This document shows positions 1-5,130 of a stretch of DNA of 5,130 bases, piece by piece. Source of the DNA: Chloroflexota bacterium (GTDB taxonomy: Bacteria > Chloroflexota > Limnocylindria > P2-11E); NCBI GenBank assembly GCA_005883775.1, contig VBEU01000150.1:1-5130 (forward strand). Reading direction: 5' to 3'. Each line of letters opens with the position of its first letter. Positions within the stretch are counted from its first letter, which is position 1. Under the pieces are notes generated by a model. It made no database searches. It was not told the DNA's origin and saw only the letters and a program-made list of their open reading frames with translations. The position numbers and the translations under genes were made by a program.

Positions 1-420
1 AGCTGCCTAATCGGAAAGTGGACGCTCACGAGTCTCGTAATGAAGGACACCGCGTCCGTTCCGGGGACCACCCTCACCTTCACCGGCCAGGTCGGCACGG
101 TGATGACGTTGGGCGCCGAGGGGACCGAGGTCTATGACCTGACCGGCTCGACACCCCTTGTCGGATCAGGAGGCGGCCACACGTTCAGCTGGCAGGGAGA
201 AGGCGTGCAGCGGTTCCAGTTCCATGGAGAAGCCGGAGAGTGGTGGGAGTCAGGGCCCGGCCAAACGGCGACTGCTACCCACGTCGTCGTTGATGGCGTC
301 GCCCAGCCCGACTTCAGCAACGTGGGGCCGCCGATCGCCGGCTCCTACACGTGCTCAGGGTCCAACCTGCGGATGACCGCCGTCGATCCGGTCGACCTCA
401 CGGAGATCTTCCGGAAATAG
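1..420 (+). CDS. Lipocalin-like secreted-type protein, C-terminal fragment (5' end outside window)
   Basis: The reading frame is open from the first base to the TAG at 418-420, giving 139 residues with no start of its own. The methionine at base 40 is in frame, but 13 sensible codons precede it and begin with a C-L-I-G-K-W motif, so I read this as the tail of a longer gene. A C-(L/I)-x-G-x-W motif followed by short alternating beta-strand stretches, and ending in G-S-Y-T-C-S-G-S-x-L-R-M-T, resembles lipocalin-like domains of exported actinobacterial and chloroflexal proteins. The two cysteines, one in the opening motif and one in the closing YTCSG motif, could form a disulfide, which fits an extracytoplasmic location. 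No catalytic residues are recognised, so ligand and function are unknown. The gene is convergent with the HxlR regulator and only 8 bases separate the two stops. The coding frame is confident and the fold assignment moderate. Confidence 0.7.
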   Translation, partial: SCLIGKWTLTSLVMKDTASVPGTTLTFTGQVGTVMTLGAEGTEVYDLTGSTPLVGSGGGHTFSWQGEGVQRFQFHGEAGEWWESGPGQTATATHVVVDGVAQPDFSNVGPPIAGSYTCSGSNLRMTAVDPVDLTEIFRK

Positions 421-428
421 CCCGCGGC

Positions 429-1127
429 TCACCGGCGCCCCGCTCCCGTGAGGATCCGTTCGGCGCCCCCATCGGCGAAGGGGCTCAGGCCGAACCATCG
501 GCCAAACAGTGGGCGGGCATCCTCGTCGCCCTCGAGTCGGATCGAGCCCGCCGCGATCGCCTCCGCGAGGCGCTGGCGCCCAAGCCACACGGCGGTCAAT
601 GACGCGACGTCGGCGTCGACGGCTAGCTCTACATCGAAGCCCTCATCGGTGAAGCAGAGATCCACGACGGGAGGTTCGATCCGCAGCCAGAACGACCGGC
701 GCGGTCGCCGGAAGTCGAAGCGGACCACGGTCCGCGCACGGTGGAGCGCCTTCACCTGCACCCGCCGGCGGATGAACCACATGAGCAGCACCGGATCCAG
801 CTGCGCCGAAGGTAGGTCGGCGCCGCCCCAGCGGTAGCCCCACGCGCCAAGCCCCTCGACGACGGGTCGCAGCTCTTCGCCAGCGGGAGTCAGGTGATAG
901 CTGTAGCCCCGACCGCGGTCCAGCGGTCGCCGCTCGATGACACCCGAGCTCGAGAGCGCGGAGAGCCGCTGGGTCAGGAGGTTGCGCGAGATCCTCGGAA
1001 GTCCGAGCTGGATCTCGCTGAAGCGATGGCTGCCGTTCAGAAGCTCGCGCAAGATGAGCGGCGTCCAGCGCTCGGCGAAGATCTCAGCCCCACGCGATAC
1101 CGGGCAGAACTGAGCGTAATGCGACAT
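429..1127 (-). CDS. HxlR-family winged-helix transcriptional regulator with SCP2-like C-terminal domain
   Basis: This is a 232-residue DNA-binding regulator. Residues 5-100 match the HxlR winged-helix pattern: an early cysteine (Cys8, in FCPVSRGAEIFAERW), the W-T-P-L-I-L-R-E-L helix (21-29), RFSEI (35-39), a recognition region with ISRNLLTQRL (46-55), then GVIERR and Y-x-L-T-P-A-G-E-E-L. Ordinary HxlR proteins are about 100-130 residues. This one has some 120 more, and the stretch at 168-202 (ADVASLTAVWLGRQRLAEAI, then AAGSIRLEGD) resembles the end of an SCP2/sterol-carrier domain, possibly a ligand pocket. I chose the ATG at 1127 because the HxlR homology begins there. The frame runs on to 1325, but that extension overlaps the divergent cupin and is Arg-rich junk. 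A GGGGGTGAG at 1151-1143 lies 15 bases upstream; a TTG at 1139 is an alternative start four codons earlier. The family is confident; the SCP2 part is inferred from pattern. Confidence 0.9.
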   Translation of the reverse strand: MSHYAQFCPVSRGAEIFAERWTPLILRELLNGSHRFSEIQLGLPRISRNLLTQRLSALSSSGVIERRPLDRGRGYSYHLTPAGEELRPVVEGLGAWGYRWGGADLPSAQLDPVLLMWFIRRRVQVKALHRARTVVRFDFRRPRRSFWLRIEPPVVDLCFTDEGFDVELAVDADVASLTAVWLGRQRLAEAIAAGSIRLEGDEDARPLFGRWFGLSPFADGGAERILTGAGRR

Positions 1128-1243
1128 GTGCCCAGTCAACGTCTCACCCCCTGAGCGCGCAAGTTCATTTTTTGGTCTTTCAGCGCGTGCATCACACGTC
1201 GATTGTTCCAGACGGCCGAAAGGCACCAGGGAGGTACGGAAAT
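1128..1243. promoter_or_regulatory. Divergent promoter/operator region between regulator and cupin
   Basis: This 116 bp gap must hold the promoters of both divergent genes. The bases at 1161-1180 are 15/20 A+T, including a run of six T, and stand out in GC-rich surroundings. The copies of AGCGCG at 1154-1159 and 1182-1187 flank this block. HxlR proteins commonly bind the spacer next to their own gene, so this is the likeliest operator. I could not assign clean -35/-10 hexamers on either strand, so the exact promoters are not placed. Confidence 0.45.
1228..1235 (+). promoter_or_regulatory. Strong Shine-Dalgarno site fixing the cupin start
   Basis: AGGGAGGT lies 8 bases before the ATG at 1244. 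It supports that start over the in-frame GTG at 1172, which would add 24 residues ahead of an otherwise clean signal peptide. Confidence 0.8.
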
Positions 1244-1726
1244 ATGCGGATTCGATTCGTGCTCGCGCTCCTCGTCGTCGTCGCGACGGCCGCCGCATAC
1301 GGCGGGACCGTGCTTGCGACGTCAATACACGGCGTCACCAGCACTCTCTACGCGATCGGACAGTTCCACGAGATCGACGCAAAGACGCTCTCGAGCAGCT
1401 GGCAGGCCCGGATCAACACGAAGGGTGAGTCTGATGTCTGGATGTTGGAGAACAGGATCGTGCCTGACGGGTCCTTCGGCTGGCACTCGCACCCAGGGCC
1501 CAGCATCGTCATCGTTAAGGCGGGCGCGCTGACTCTATATCGAACCGACTGCACGTTTGAAGTCGTCGAAGCTGGGTCCGGGTTCGTCGACAACGGCGGC
1601 GACATTCATCTCGTCCGCAACGAAGGAAAAGTCGATGCGGTCGTGGAGGTGATGTCGATTGTTCCACGTGGCGCCGCGCGCCGGATCGACGAGCCACAAC
1701 CGAGCAGCTGCCCGTCAGTTCAGTAA
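1244..1726 (+). CDS. Exported single-domain cupin protein
   Basis: This 160-residue protein has an N-terminal signal sequence: Arg2 and Arg4, a hydrophobic stretch at about 5-20, and a plausible cleavage after V-L-A at 23-25. It is probably secreted or surface-located. One cupin barrel follows. Motif 1 is G-W-H-S-H-P-G-P-S-I-V-I-V-K-A-G (79-94), giving His81 and His83. Motif 2 is G-D-I-H-L-V-R-N (119-126), giving His122 and Asn126. The motif-1 glutamate that normally completes the metal site is absent, with Ser87/Ile88 in its place, so any metal would be held by three histidines. Cys103 and Cys156 could pair as a disulfide. Cupins range from dioxygenases and isomerases to simple binding proteins, and nothing here identifies a substrate. 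Its position divergent from the HxlR regulator suggests regulation by that protein. Cupin family is confident; activity is unknown. Confidence 0.88.
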   Translation: MRIRFVLALLVVVATAAAYGGTVLATSIHGVTSTLYAIGQFHEIDAKTLSSSWQARINTKGESDVWMLENRIVPDGSFGWHSHPGPSIVIVKAGALTLYRTDCTFEVVEAGSGFVDNGGDIHLVRNEGKVDAVVEVMSIVPRGAARRIDEPQPSSCPSVQ

Positions 1727-1778
1727 CACCACGCGCGAGCCGATCGACCTTCAAGCGTCACGGGCGAGGGATGAGTGA

Positions 1779-1800
1779 GGCGGCCCGCGAGCGGGCCGCC
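1779..1800. terminator. Strong hairpin, probable bidirectional terminator
   Basis: A perfect 9 bp GC-rich stem (GGCGGCCCG paired with CGGGCCGCC) closes a 4-base loop (CGAG). Flanking GATGA (1770-1774) and TCATC (1802-1806) can extend the stem past small bulges. It sits between the stops of two convergent genes, 52 bases after the cupin and 18 bases beyond the propeller gene, so it can serve both. No long T run follows on either strand, so efficiency is uncertain. Confidence 0.75.
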
Positions 1801-1818
1801 TTCATCTCCCTGGTGAGG

Positions 1819-2871
1819 TTACCGGTGATACACACCGATGCCCATGCCGCGCAGCGGCACGAAGATCTCGTCGTTGATCGGGTTCGCAGCGATCGAGTGC
1901 GCGTTCGGACCGGTCGGCACGTTCTGGATCCACCTATTCGTCACCGCGTCGATGACTCCGAACACCGGGCCGCTCGGATTGTTGCGTGCCGCGACGTAGT
2001 AATGCTTGTCGCCGGGGTTGTACCAGACCTCGTCCGCCCCGCTTACCTCGGCGATGGTCGCGACGATGTCACCGCTGCGCGCGTCCATCACCTGTACCGC
2101 GGTCGGGTCGCCGCAGCCAAGCAATAGCTGCTGCTTCGGGCCGAGGGTGAGGCCCGCGGGCCCGCAGTTCTGTACCGGAAAGAGCCCGACCCGGGAACGG
2201 GTCCGCGGATCGATGACCGCGACGGCGCCGCCCGGATCGGCGGCGGTCTCGGGCACCGACATGTAGAAGAGGTGCGTCTCGGGATCCCACACCGGCTGCT
2301 CCAGTCCGGCCGTCGCGTCGCCGAAGTCGATCCTGGCGACGACCGCGCGGCTTTGCGTGTCGATGAGCGTCGCGAAAGGCGGCGTGTCGGCGTCGTTCGC
2401 GATGAGGATCAATTTGTCCTTCTGGTCGTACGCGATCTCGTCGGCGCGAGCCGTGCCACCCGTGGAGACGGTCGTGACGATCGAGTCGGTCCGCAGGTCG
2501 ATCACTTTCACCGTGCTATTTCCGTCGCCGGCCCAGACTTCGCCGCGATCGTGCACCACGACGATGCCGTTCGGACCGGAGGTGTCGTTGTTGCCTGTGA
2601 AGCCGACGAAGCCGGCCACTCGCGTCTCGAAGGTGTTTGATGAGGCGTCAAAGATGTCGACGGCTTTGTTCGAGCGGTCGGCCAGGTAGTACGTCTGGCT
2701 CGATCGCTCGACGACGCTGATGTCGAAGCTCGTCAGCGGGGCGCCCGGGACCGTGATGAGCGCGATCTGGTGATACGTGGCGGCGGAGCTATCGGCGGAG
2801 ACCGGTGTTGCAGAACCGCCCGCGAGAACGAGAACGAGAACGACGACAAGCGGAACAAACTTCATCTTCAC
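1819..2871 (-). CDS. Secreted YVTN/YncE-like beta-propeller protein
   Basis: This 350-residue protein starts with a signal peptide: Lys2 and Lys4, a Val/Leu core at about 6-17, and likely cleavage after V-S-A at residue 26. The mature part is built of repeats of about 42-50 residues, each opening with a hydrophobic-Asp strand followed by a T/S-rich turn, as in VIDLRTDS, LIDTQSRA, VIDPRTRS, VMDARSGD and VIDAVTNR. The key aspartates fall near 75, 125, 171, 221, 263 and 308. This periodicity is typical of six- or seven-bladed YVTN/YncE-type propellers, which act as extracytoplasmic binding scaffolds. The C-terminal AHSIAANPINDEIFVPL is a common closing blade. No haem-binding CxxCH or catalytic motif is seen, so the partner is unknown. 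Cys236 and Cys253 are placed to form a disulfide. The GTG start is preferred because AAGGAGAA lies 8 bases upstream; the ATG two codons later would be 14 bases away. Confidence 0.88.
   Translation of the reverse strand: MKMKFVPLVVVLVLVLAGGSATPVSADSSAATYHQIALITVPGAPLTSFDISVVERSSQTYYLADRSNKAVDIFDASSNTFETRVAGFVGFTGNNDTSGPNGIVVVHDRGEVWAGDGNSTVKVIDLRTDSIVTTVSTGGTARADEIAYDQKDKLILIANDADTPPFATLIDTQSRAVVARIDFGDATAGLEQPVWDPETHLFYMSVPETAADPGGAVAVIDPRTRSRVGLFPVQNCGPAGLTLGPKQQLLLGCGDPTAVQVMDARSGDIVATIAEVSGADEVWYNPGDKHYYVAARNNPSGPVFGVIDAVTNRWIQNVPTGPNAHSIAANPINDEIFVPLRGMGIGVYHR
2824..2841. repeat. Three tandem GAGAAC hexamers inside the propeller signal peptide
   Basis: GAGAAC occurs three times in a row on the plus strand. 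Read on the coding strand it is GTT-CTC three times, encoding Val-Leu-Val-Leu-Val-Leu in the hydrophobic core of the signal peptide. Copy-number changes would stay in frame and only lengthen or shorten that core. Confidence 0.8.
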
Positions 2872-3035
2872 TGTGTGTTCTCCTTGCGTAATCGCGGGTC
2901 GGATTATTGGAGACGGGTGCCGACCGAGTGCTTGGCTCGGTGCTCAAGGCCGCGTCAGCCTGCGCAGGATCTGGCAGGGCCTCATCGTCAATCGGACGAA
3001 CTTTCCGTTGGGTTTCGCGGCGGAGGTCGCTCTCC
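2872..3035. promoter_or_regulatory. Intergenic region upstream of the propeller gene, with an inverted repeat
   Basis: This 164 bp stretch separates two minus-strand genes. It contains the ribosome site above, an AATAAT (minus strand, about 2910-2905) that resembles a -10 box without a matching -35, and a 6 bp inverted repeat ACCGAG/CTCGGT with a 7-base loop at 2923-2941. The repeat could be an operator overlapping the propeller promoter, or a weak end-of-transcript hairpin for the upstream PLP enzyme gene. No T run follows it. I see no gene in the rest of the stretch. Confidence 0.35.
2878..2885 (-). promoter_or_regulatory. Shine-Dalgarno site favouring the GTG start of the propeller gene
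   Basis: On the minus strand AAGGAGAA (bases 2885 to 2878) leaves 6 bases before the GTG at 2871, or 8 counted from the AGGAG core. The alternative ATG at 2865 would be rather far away. Confidence 0.7.
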
Positions 3036-4223
3036 TCAGCGCGACCGCGTCGTGGCGGGAGTTGATGGCGAAGTCTTTGCCAGGGCAGCGCGGATCCTGT
3101 TGACCGTCTCAGTCATCAGTTGGCTGGACGTCCCCATGTTGAGCCGGACGAATCCCGCCCCTTCGGCTCCGAAATCGAGTCCGCGACTTAGTGCGACGCG
3201 ACCATGCTCCAGGAAAAACGCGGCGGGGTCGGCCCCGAGTCCGAGCGCGCCGCAATCGAGCCAGGCGAGGTAGCTCGCCTGCGGGGGCACGTACCAAATT
3301 GCAGGAAGATCGCGTGCCAGCAGCTCGGCGAGCAGGCTCCGGTTTCGATCCAAATGTTGCAGCAGCCCGCGCAGCCACGGCGCGCCTTGAGTGAAGGCAG
3401 CGATCGATGCAATGACGCCAAGATTTCCCGCCCGCGCATGTAGGTCGTGTGGCAATGCAGTGAAGCGCGAGCGAACGGACTCCGACCCAGCGACCGCCAC
3501 GGCACACTTCAGCCCTGGGAGGTTCCACGCCTTCGAGGCCGATGTAACCGTGACGGCGTGTTGCGTCGCGACTTCGTCGAGGGAGACGAACGGCGTATGG
3601 CTCGCCCCGGGCAACGTCAGCGGGGCATGAATCTCGTCGGCGACGATCGCAACGTCATAGCGATTGGCGAGTTCCGCGATCGTCTGCAGCTGCTCGCGAG
3701 TGAAGACGCGTCCTGTGGGATTGTGGGGATTACAGAGGAGATAGGCCTTGGCGCCGCGAGCGAACGCCTCCTCGAGGCCACCTAAGTCGAGCTCCCATCC
3801 TTCCGGGCCGCGCAGCAGTGGCACCTCGACGATCTCACGACCGTACTCGCGAACCACCGGCCAGAAGGGTGGATAGGCCGGGGTATTGATGACGACCCGA
3901 TCGCCTGGCTCCGTGAGGACACGCAGCATCTCGGCGACGCCGACGAGCACGTCGGGAACGAGTACCACGCGCCGAGGATCGGGGGACCAGTCGAACCATT
4001 CCTTCGCGAAGACCACGAAAGCCTCCGCCAGCCCACCGGCGCTCGCGTATCCGGTATCGCCGATACGGACGGCGTCGAGGAGCGCATCACGGATCGGCTC
4101 CGCAAGCGCGAAGTCGGTCTCGGCAACGAATGCTGGGAGCACGTCATCGGGGTACATCCGCCACTTCTCGCTGCGGCGCCTACGAAGGTCGGCGAGCCTG
4201 ACGGTGTCGAAAGAATCCTGCAT
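3036..4223 (-). CDS. MalY/PatB-type PLP-dependent aminotransferase / cysteine C-S lyase
   Basis: This is a fold-type I PLP enzyme of 395 residues, a normal family length. Counting from the GTG described below, visible motifs are GDTGYASAGG (56-65), the cofactor loop C-N-P-H-N-P-T-G (165-172, Asn169), D-E-I-H (Asp197 to the pyridine nitrogen), S-A-S-K-A-W-N-L-P-G-L-K (catalytic Lys232) and F-V-R-L-N-M-G (Arg361, substrate carboxylate). KWRMYPDDVLPAFVAETDF at the start and SASKAWNLPG are the signature of the MalY/PatB branch. Known members cleave cystathionine or cysteine conjugates to a thiol, pyruvate and ammonia, while others transaminate, so the substrate is not certain. It is cytoplasmic, with no signal peptide. 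The start is a GTG-ATG pair (4226 and 4223); I give the ATG. No Shine-Dalgarno sequence is evident before either. The last dozen residues are a Ser/Thr/Pro/Arg-rich tail. Confidence 0.9.
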   Translation of the reverse strand: MQDSFDTVRLADLRRRRSEKWRMYPDDVLPAFVAETDFALAEPIRDALLDAVRIGDTGYASAGGLAEAFVVFAKEWFDWSPDPRRVVLVPDVLVGVAEMLRVLTEPGDRVVINTPAYPPFWPVVREYGREIVEVPLLRGPEGWELDLGGLEEAFARGAKAYLLCNPHNPTGRVFTREQLQTIAELANRYDVAIVADEIHAPLTLPGASHTPFVSLDEVATQHAVTVTSASKAWNLPGLKCAVAVAGSESVRSRFTALPHDLHARAGNLGVIASIAAFTQGAPWLRGLLQHLDRNRSLLAELLARDLPAIWYVPPQASYLAWLDCGALGLGADPAAFFLEHGRVALSRGLDFGAEGAGFVRLNMGTSSQLMTETVNRIRAALAKTSPSTPATTRSR

Positions 4224-4226
4224 CAC

Positions 4227-4411
4227 AAGGGACAGCTGAGCTGACGGCGCTGCGACACCCGTTCAGTGAACGCCTCGCCTGTTCAGCCCGCAAGTTCGGT
4301 GACGGAGCGAGCGAGGATACAGGGCGCCCTGCTGGCTCTAAAGCGCCAGGGCGTCGGCCGAATCAGAATCAAACAAGTGACACAAGTAGTGCAGGCATTG
4401 GAGTTGTGAGG
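4227..4411. promoter_or_regulatory. Repeat-rich divergent spacer between PLP enzyme and serine hydrolase
   Basis: The spacer must drive both divergent genes. It holds an 11-base palindrome CAGCTGAGCTG (4233-4243), a second 11-base palindrome GTTCAGTGAAC (4261-4271), GTTCA again at 4281 and a degraded copy GTTCGGTGAC at 4294-4303. Further right are a 7 bp inverted repeat CGCCCTG/CAGGGCG (4325-4331 and 4347-4353, 15-base loop) and two copies of ACAAGT spaced 9 bases apart (4373 and 4382). These look like possible operator elements, but no regulator is adjacent to this spacer. Sigma-70-type hexamers are not clear on either strand. Confidence 0.4.
4400..4403 (+). promoter_or_regulatory. Shine-Dalgarno site of the serine hydrolase gene
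   Basis: GGAG is placed 8 bases before the ATG at 4412. The frame is open further upstream, and this site favours the ATG over that extension and over the GTG at 4406. Confidence 0.6.
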
Positions 4412-5130
4412 ATGATCGATTCGCAGAAGGCCGGCCTTGGCCGTTTGCACGATGCCATGGCCGCTCGCATCGCGAAGGGCGAGCTCCCCGGCATGGTCAC
4501 TCTGGTCGCTCGTGATGAGGACGTGCACGTCGACGCGATCGGCATGATGGCGTTCGACAGTGATGAGCCGATGCGCCGCGACACGATCTTTCGCATCACG
4601 TCGATGACCAAGCCGATCCTCGCCGCCGCAACGATGATGCTCGTCGAGGACGGCACGCTCGCACTCGATGAGCCCGTCGACCGGCTCCTGCCGGAGCTCG
4701 CCGACCGCAAGGTCCTGAAGCGCATCGACGGGCCGCTCGACGATACGGTCCCCGCGCGCCGTCCGGTCACGGTCGAAGACCTGTTGACGTTCCGCATGGG
4801 GCATGGATTGATCATGGAGCCCACCTTCGACCCGCCGTTTCCGATCGTCATCGCGGCAAGGGATCTCGAGCTCGTGATGGGGCCGCCGGAGCCGCGCACA
4901 CCGCACGACCCGGACGAATGGATCAAGCGTTTCGGCACGTTGCCGCTCATGTATCAGCCAGGCGAGAGGTGGCAATACAACACCGGATCGCTCGTGCTGG
5001 GCGTCCTCGTGGCGCGCGCATCACGCCAGCCGCTCGCGGATTTCTTCAACACACGCGTCTTCGAGCCGCTGGGCATGAAGGACACGGGCTTCTCGATCAG
5101 CGCGGCACAGTCCCGCCGGCTGCCGAGCTA
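4412..5130 (+). CDS. Beta-lactamase-family serine hydrolase, N-terminal part (3' end outside window)
   Basis: The frame is open from the ATG to the window edge, giving 239 residues; family members are usually about 370-400, so about a third is missing. Residues 61-68 (RITSMTKP) carry the S-x-x-K active site, with Ser64 the nucleophile and Lys67 the general base. Leading into it, DTIFRI is typical, and MLVEDGTLALDEPVDRLLPE follows as in class C beta-lactamase relatives. WQYNTGSLVLGVL (187-199) supplies the second conserved tyrosine, Tyr189, here in Y-N-T instead of the Y-A-N or Y-S-N of true class C enzymes. FEPLGMKDTGF (217-227) is another family hallmark. No signal peptide is present, so the protein is probably cytoplasmic and more likely an esterase or peptidase-like hydrolase than a periplasmic beta-lactamase. 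The third (KTG-like) motif would lie beyond the window. The gene is divergent from the PLP enzyme. Family is confident; substrate is unknown. Confidence 0.92.
   Translation, partial: MIDSQKAGLGRLHDAMAARIAKGELPGMVTLVARDEDVHVDAIGMMAFDSDEPMRRDTIFRITSMTKPILAAATMMLVEDGTLALDEPVDRLLPELADRKVLKRIDGPLDDTVPARRPVTVEDLLTFRMGHGLIMEPTFDPPFPIVIAARDLELVMGPPEPRTPHDPDEWIKRFGTLPLMYQPGERWQYNTGSLVLGVLVARASRQPLADFFNTRVFEPLGMKDTGFSISAAQSRRLPS

Noticed and set aside
421..428. Terminator between the lipocalin-like gene and the HxlR gene
   Set aside because: The gap is 8 bases and no stable hairpin with a T run is found there or just inside either gene end.
1143..1155. CTCA-N5-TGAG inverted repeat before the HxlR gene as an operator
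   Set aside because: Four-base arms are too short to stand out by chance, and the site overlaps the presumed ribosome site.
1172..1243. GTG start at 1172 for the cupin
   Set aside because: The strong ribosome site at 1228-1235 and the signal peptide both point to the ATG at 1244.
1128..1325. Longer N-terminus of the HxlR gene, to an upstream ATG at 1325
   Set aside because: It would overlap the signal peptide region of the divergent cupin, and the extra 66 residues are Arg/Ser-rich without family similarity.
2272..2640. Plus-strand open frames opposite the propeller gene (also 1771-2127 and 2357-2689)
   Set aside because: They are charged, low-information translations antisense to a gene with clear repeats and a signal peptide.
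2770..3273. Plus-strand open frame of 167 codons spanning the 2872-3035 gap
   Set aside because: It crosses the starts and ends of two supported minus-strand genes, shows no recognisable motif, and has no good ribosome site that I can see.
3109..3528. Minus-strand alternative frames within the PLP enzyme
   Set aside because: They lie in a different frame inside a gene with all PLP motifs intact, and the translations are Arg-rich.
4283..4975. Long minus-strand open frame of 230 codons opposite the serine hydrolase
   Set aside because: Its translation is Arg/His/Asp-rich with no motif, and the plus strand has a clear SxxK hydrolase. It is a high-GC shadow frame.

Overview
The window is high-GC, gene-dense bacterial DNA. 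It holds six protein genes: four complete, and one cut at each end. No RNA genes, CRISPR array, insertion sequence, integrase or phage gene is visible. The mix of an HxlR regulator with an SCP2-like tail, a secreted YVTN/YncE-type propeller, a secreted cupin and a lipocalin-like secreted protein resembles soil Actinomycetota or Chloroflexota. That placement is an impression from gene content and base composition, not a demonstrated taxonomy.

Layout. Positions 1-420 (+) carry the C-terminal part of a secreted-type lipocalin-like protein whose start lies left of the window. Eight bases later, convergent, is an HxlR-family winged-helix regulator (429-1127, -) with a long C-terminal extension that looks like an SCP2/sterol-carrier fold. 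It is divergent, across 116 bp, from a small exported cupin (1244-1726, +). A strong hairpin at 1779-1800 separates the cupin from a convergent secreted beta-propeller protein (1819-2871, -). A 164 bp gap follows, then a MalY/PatB-type PLP enzyme (3036-4223, -). Across a repeat-rich gap of about 190 bp, a beta-lactamase-fold serine hydrolase (4412 to the window end, +) runs out of the window.

How the genes may work together. Two divergent pairs are seen: HxlR regulator/cupin and C-S-lyase-like enzyme/serine hydrolase. The first has the usual geometry of an HxlR protein controlling its divergent neighbour, and the gap contains one conspicuous AT-rich block. The second shares a spacer with short palindromes and GTTC-type half-sites, but no regulator for it is visible. 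Nothing ties all six genes into one pathway.

I found no convincing new defence, mobile or biosynthetic system. The points most worth a second look are the regulator's ligand-domain-like tail, the cupin lacking the usual motif-1 glutamate, and the palindrome cluster near 4261-4303.
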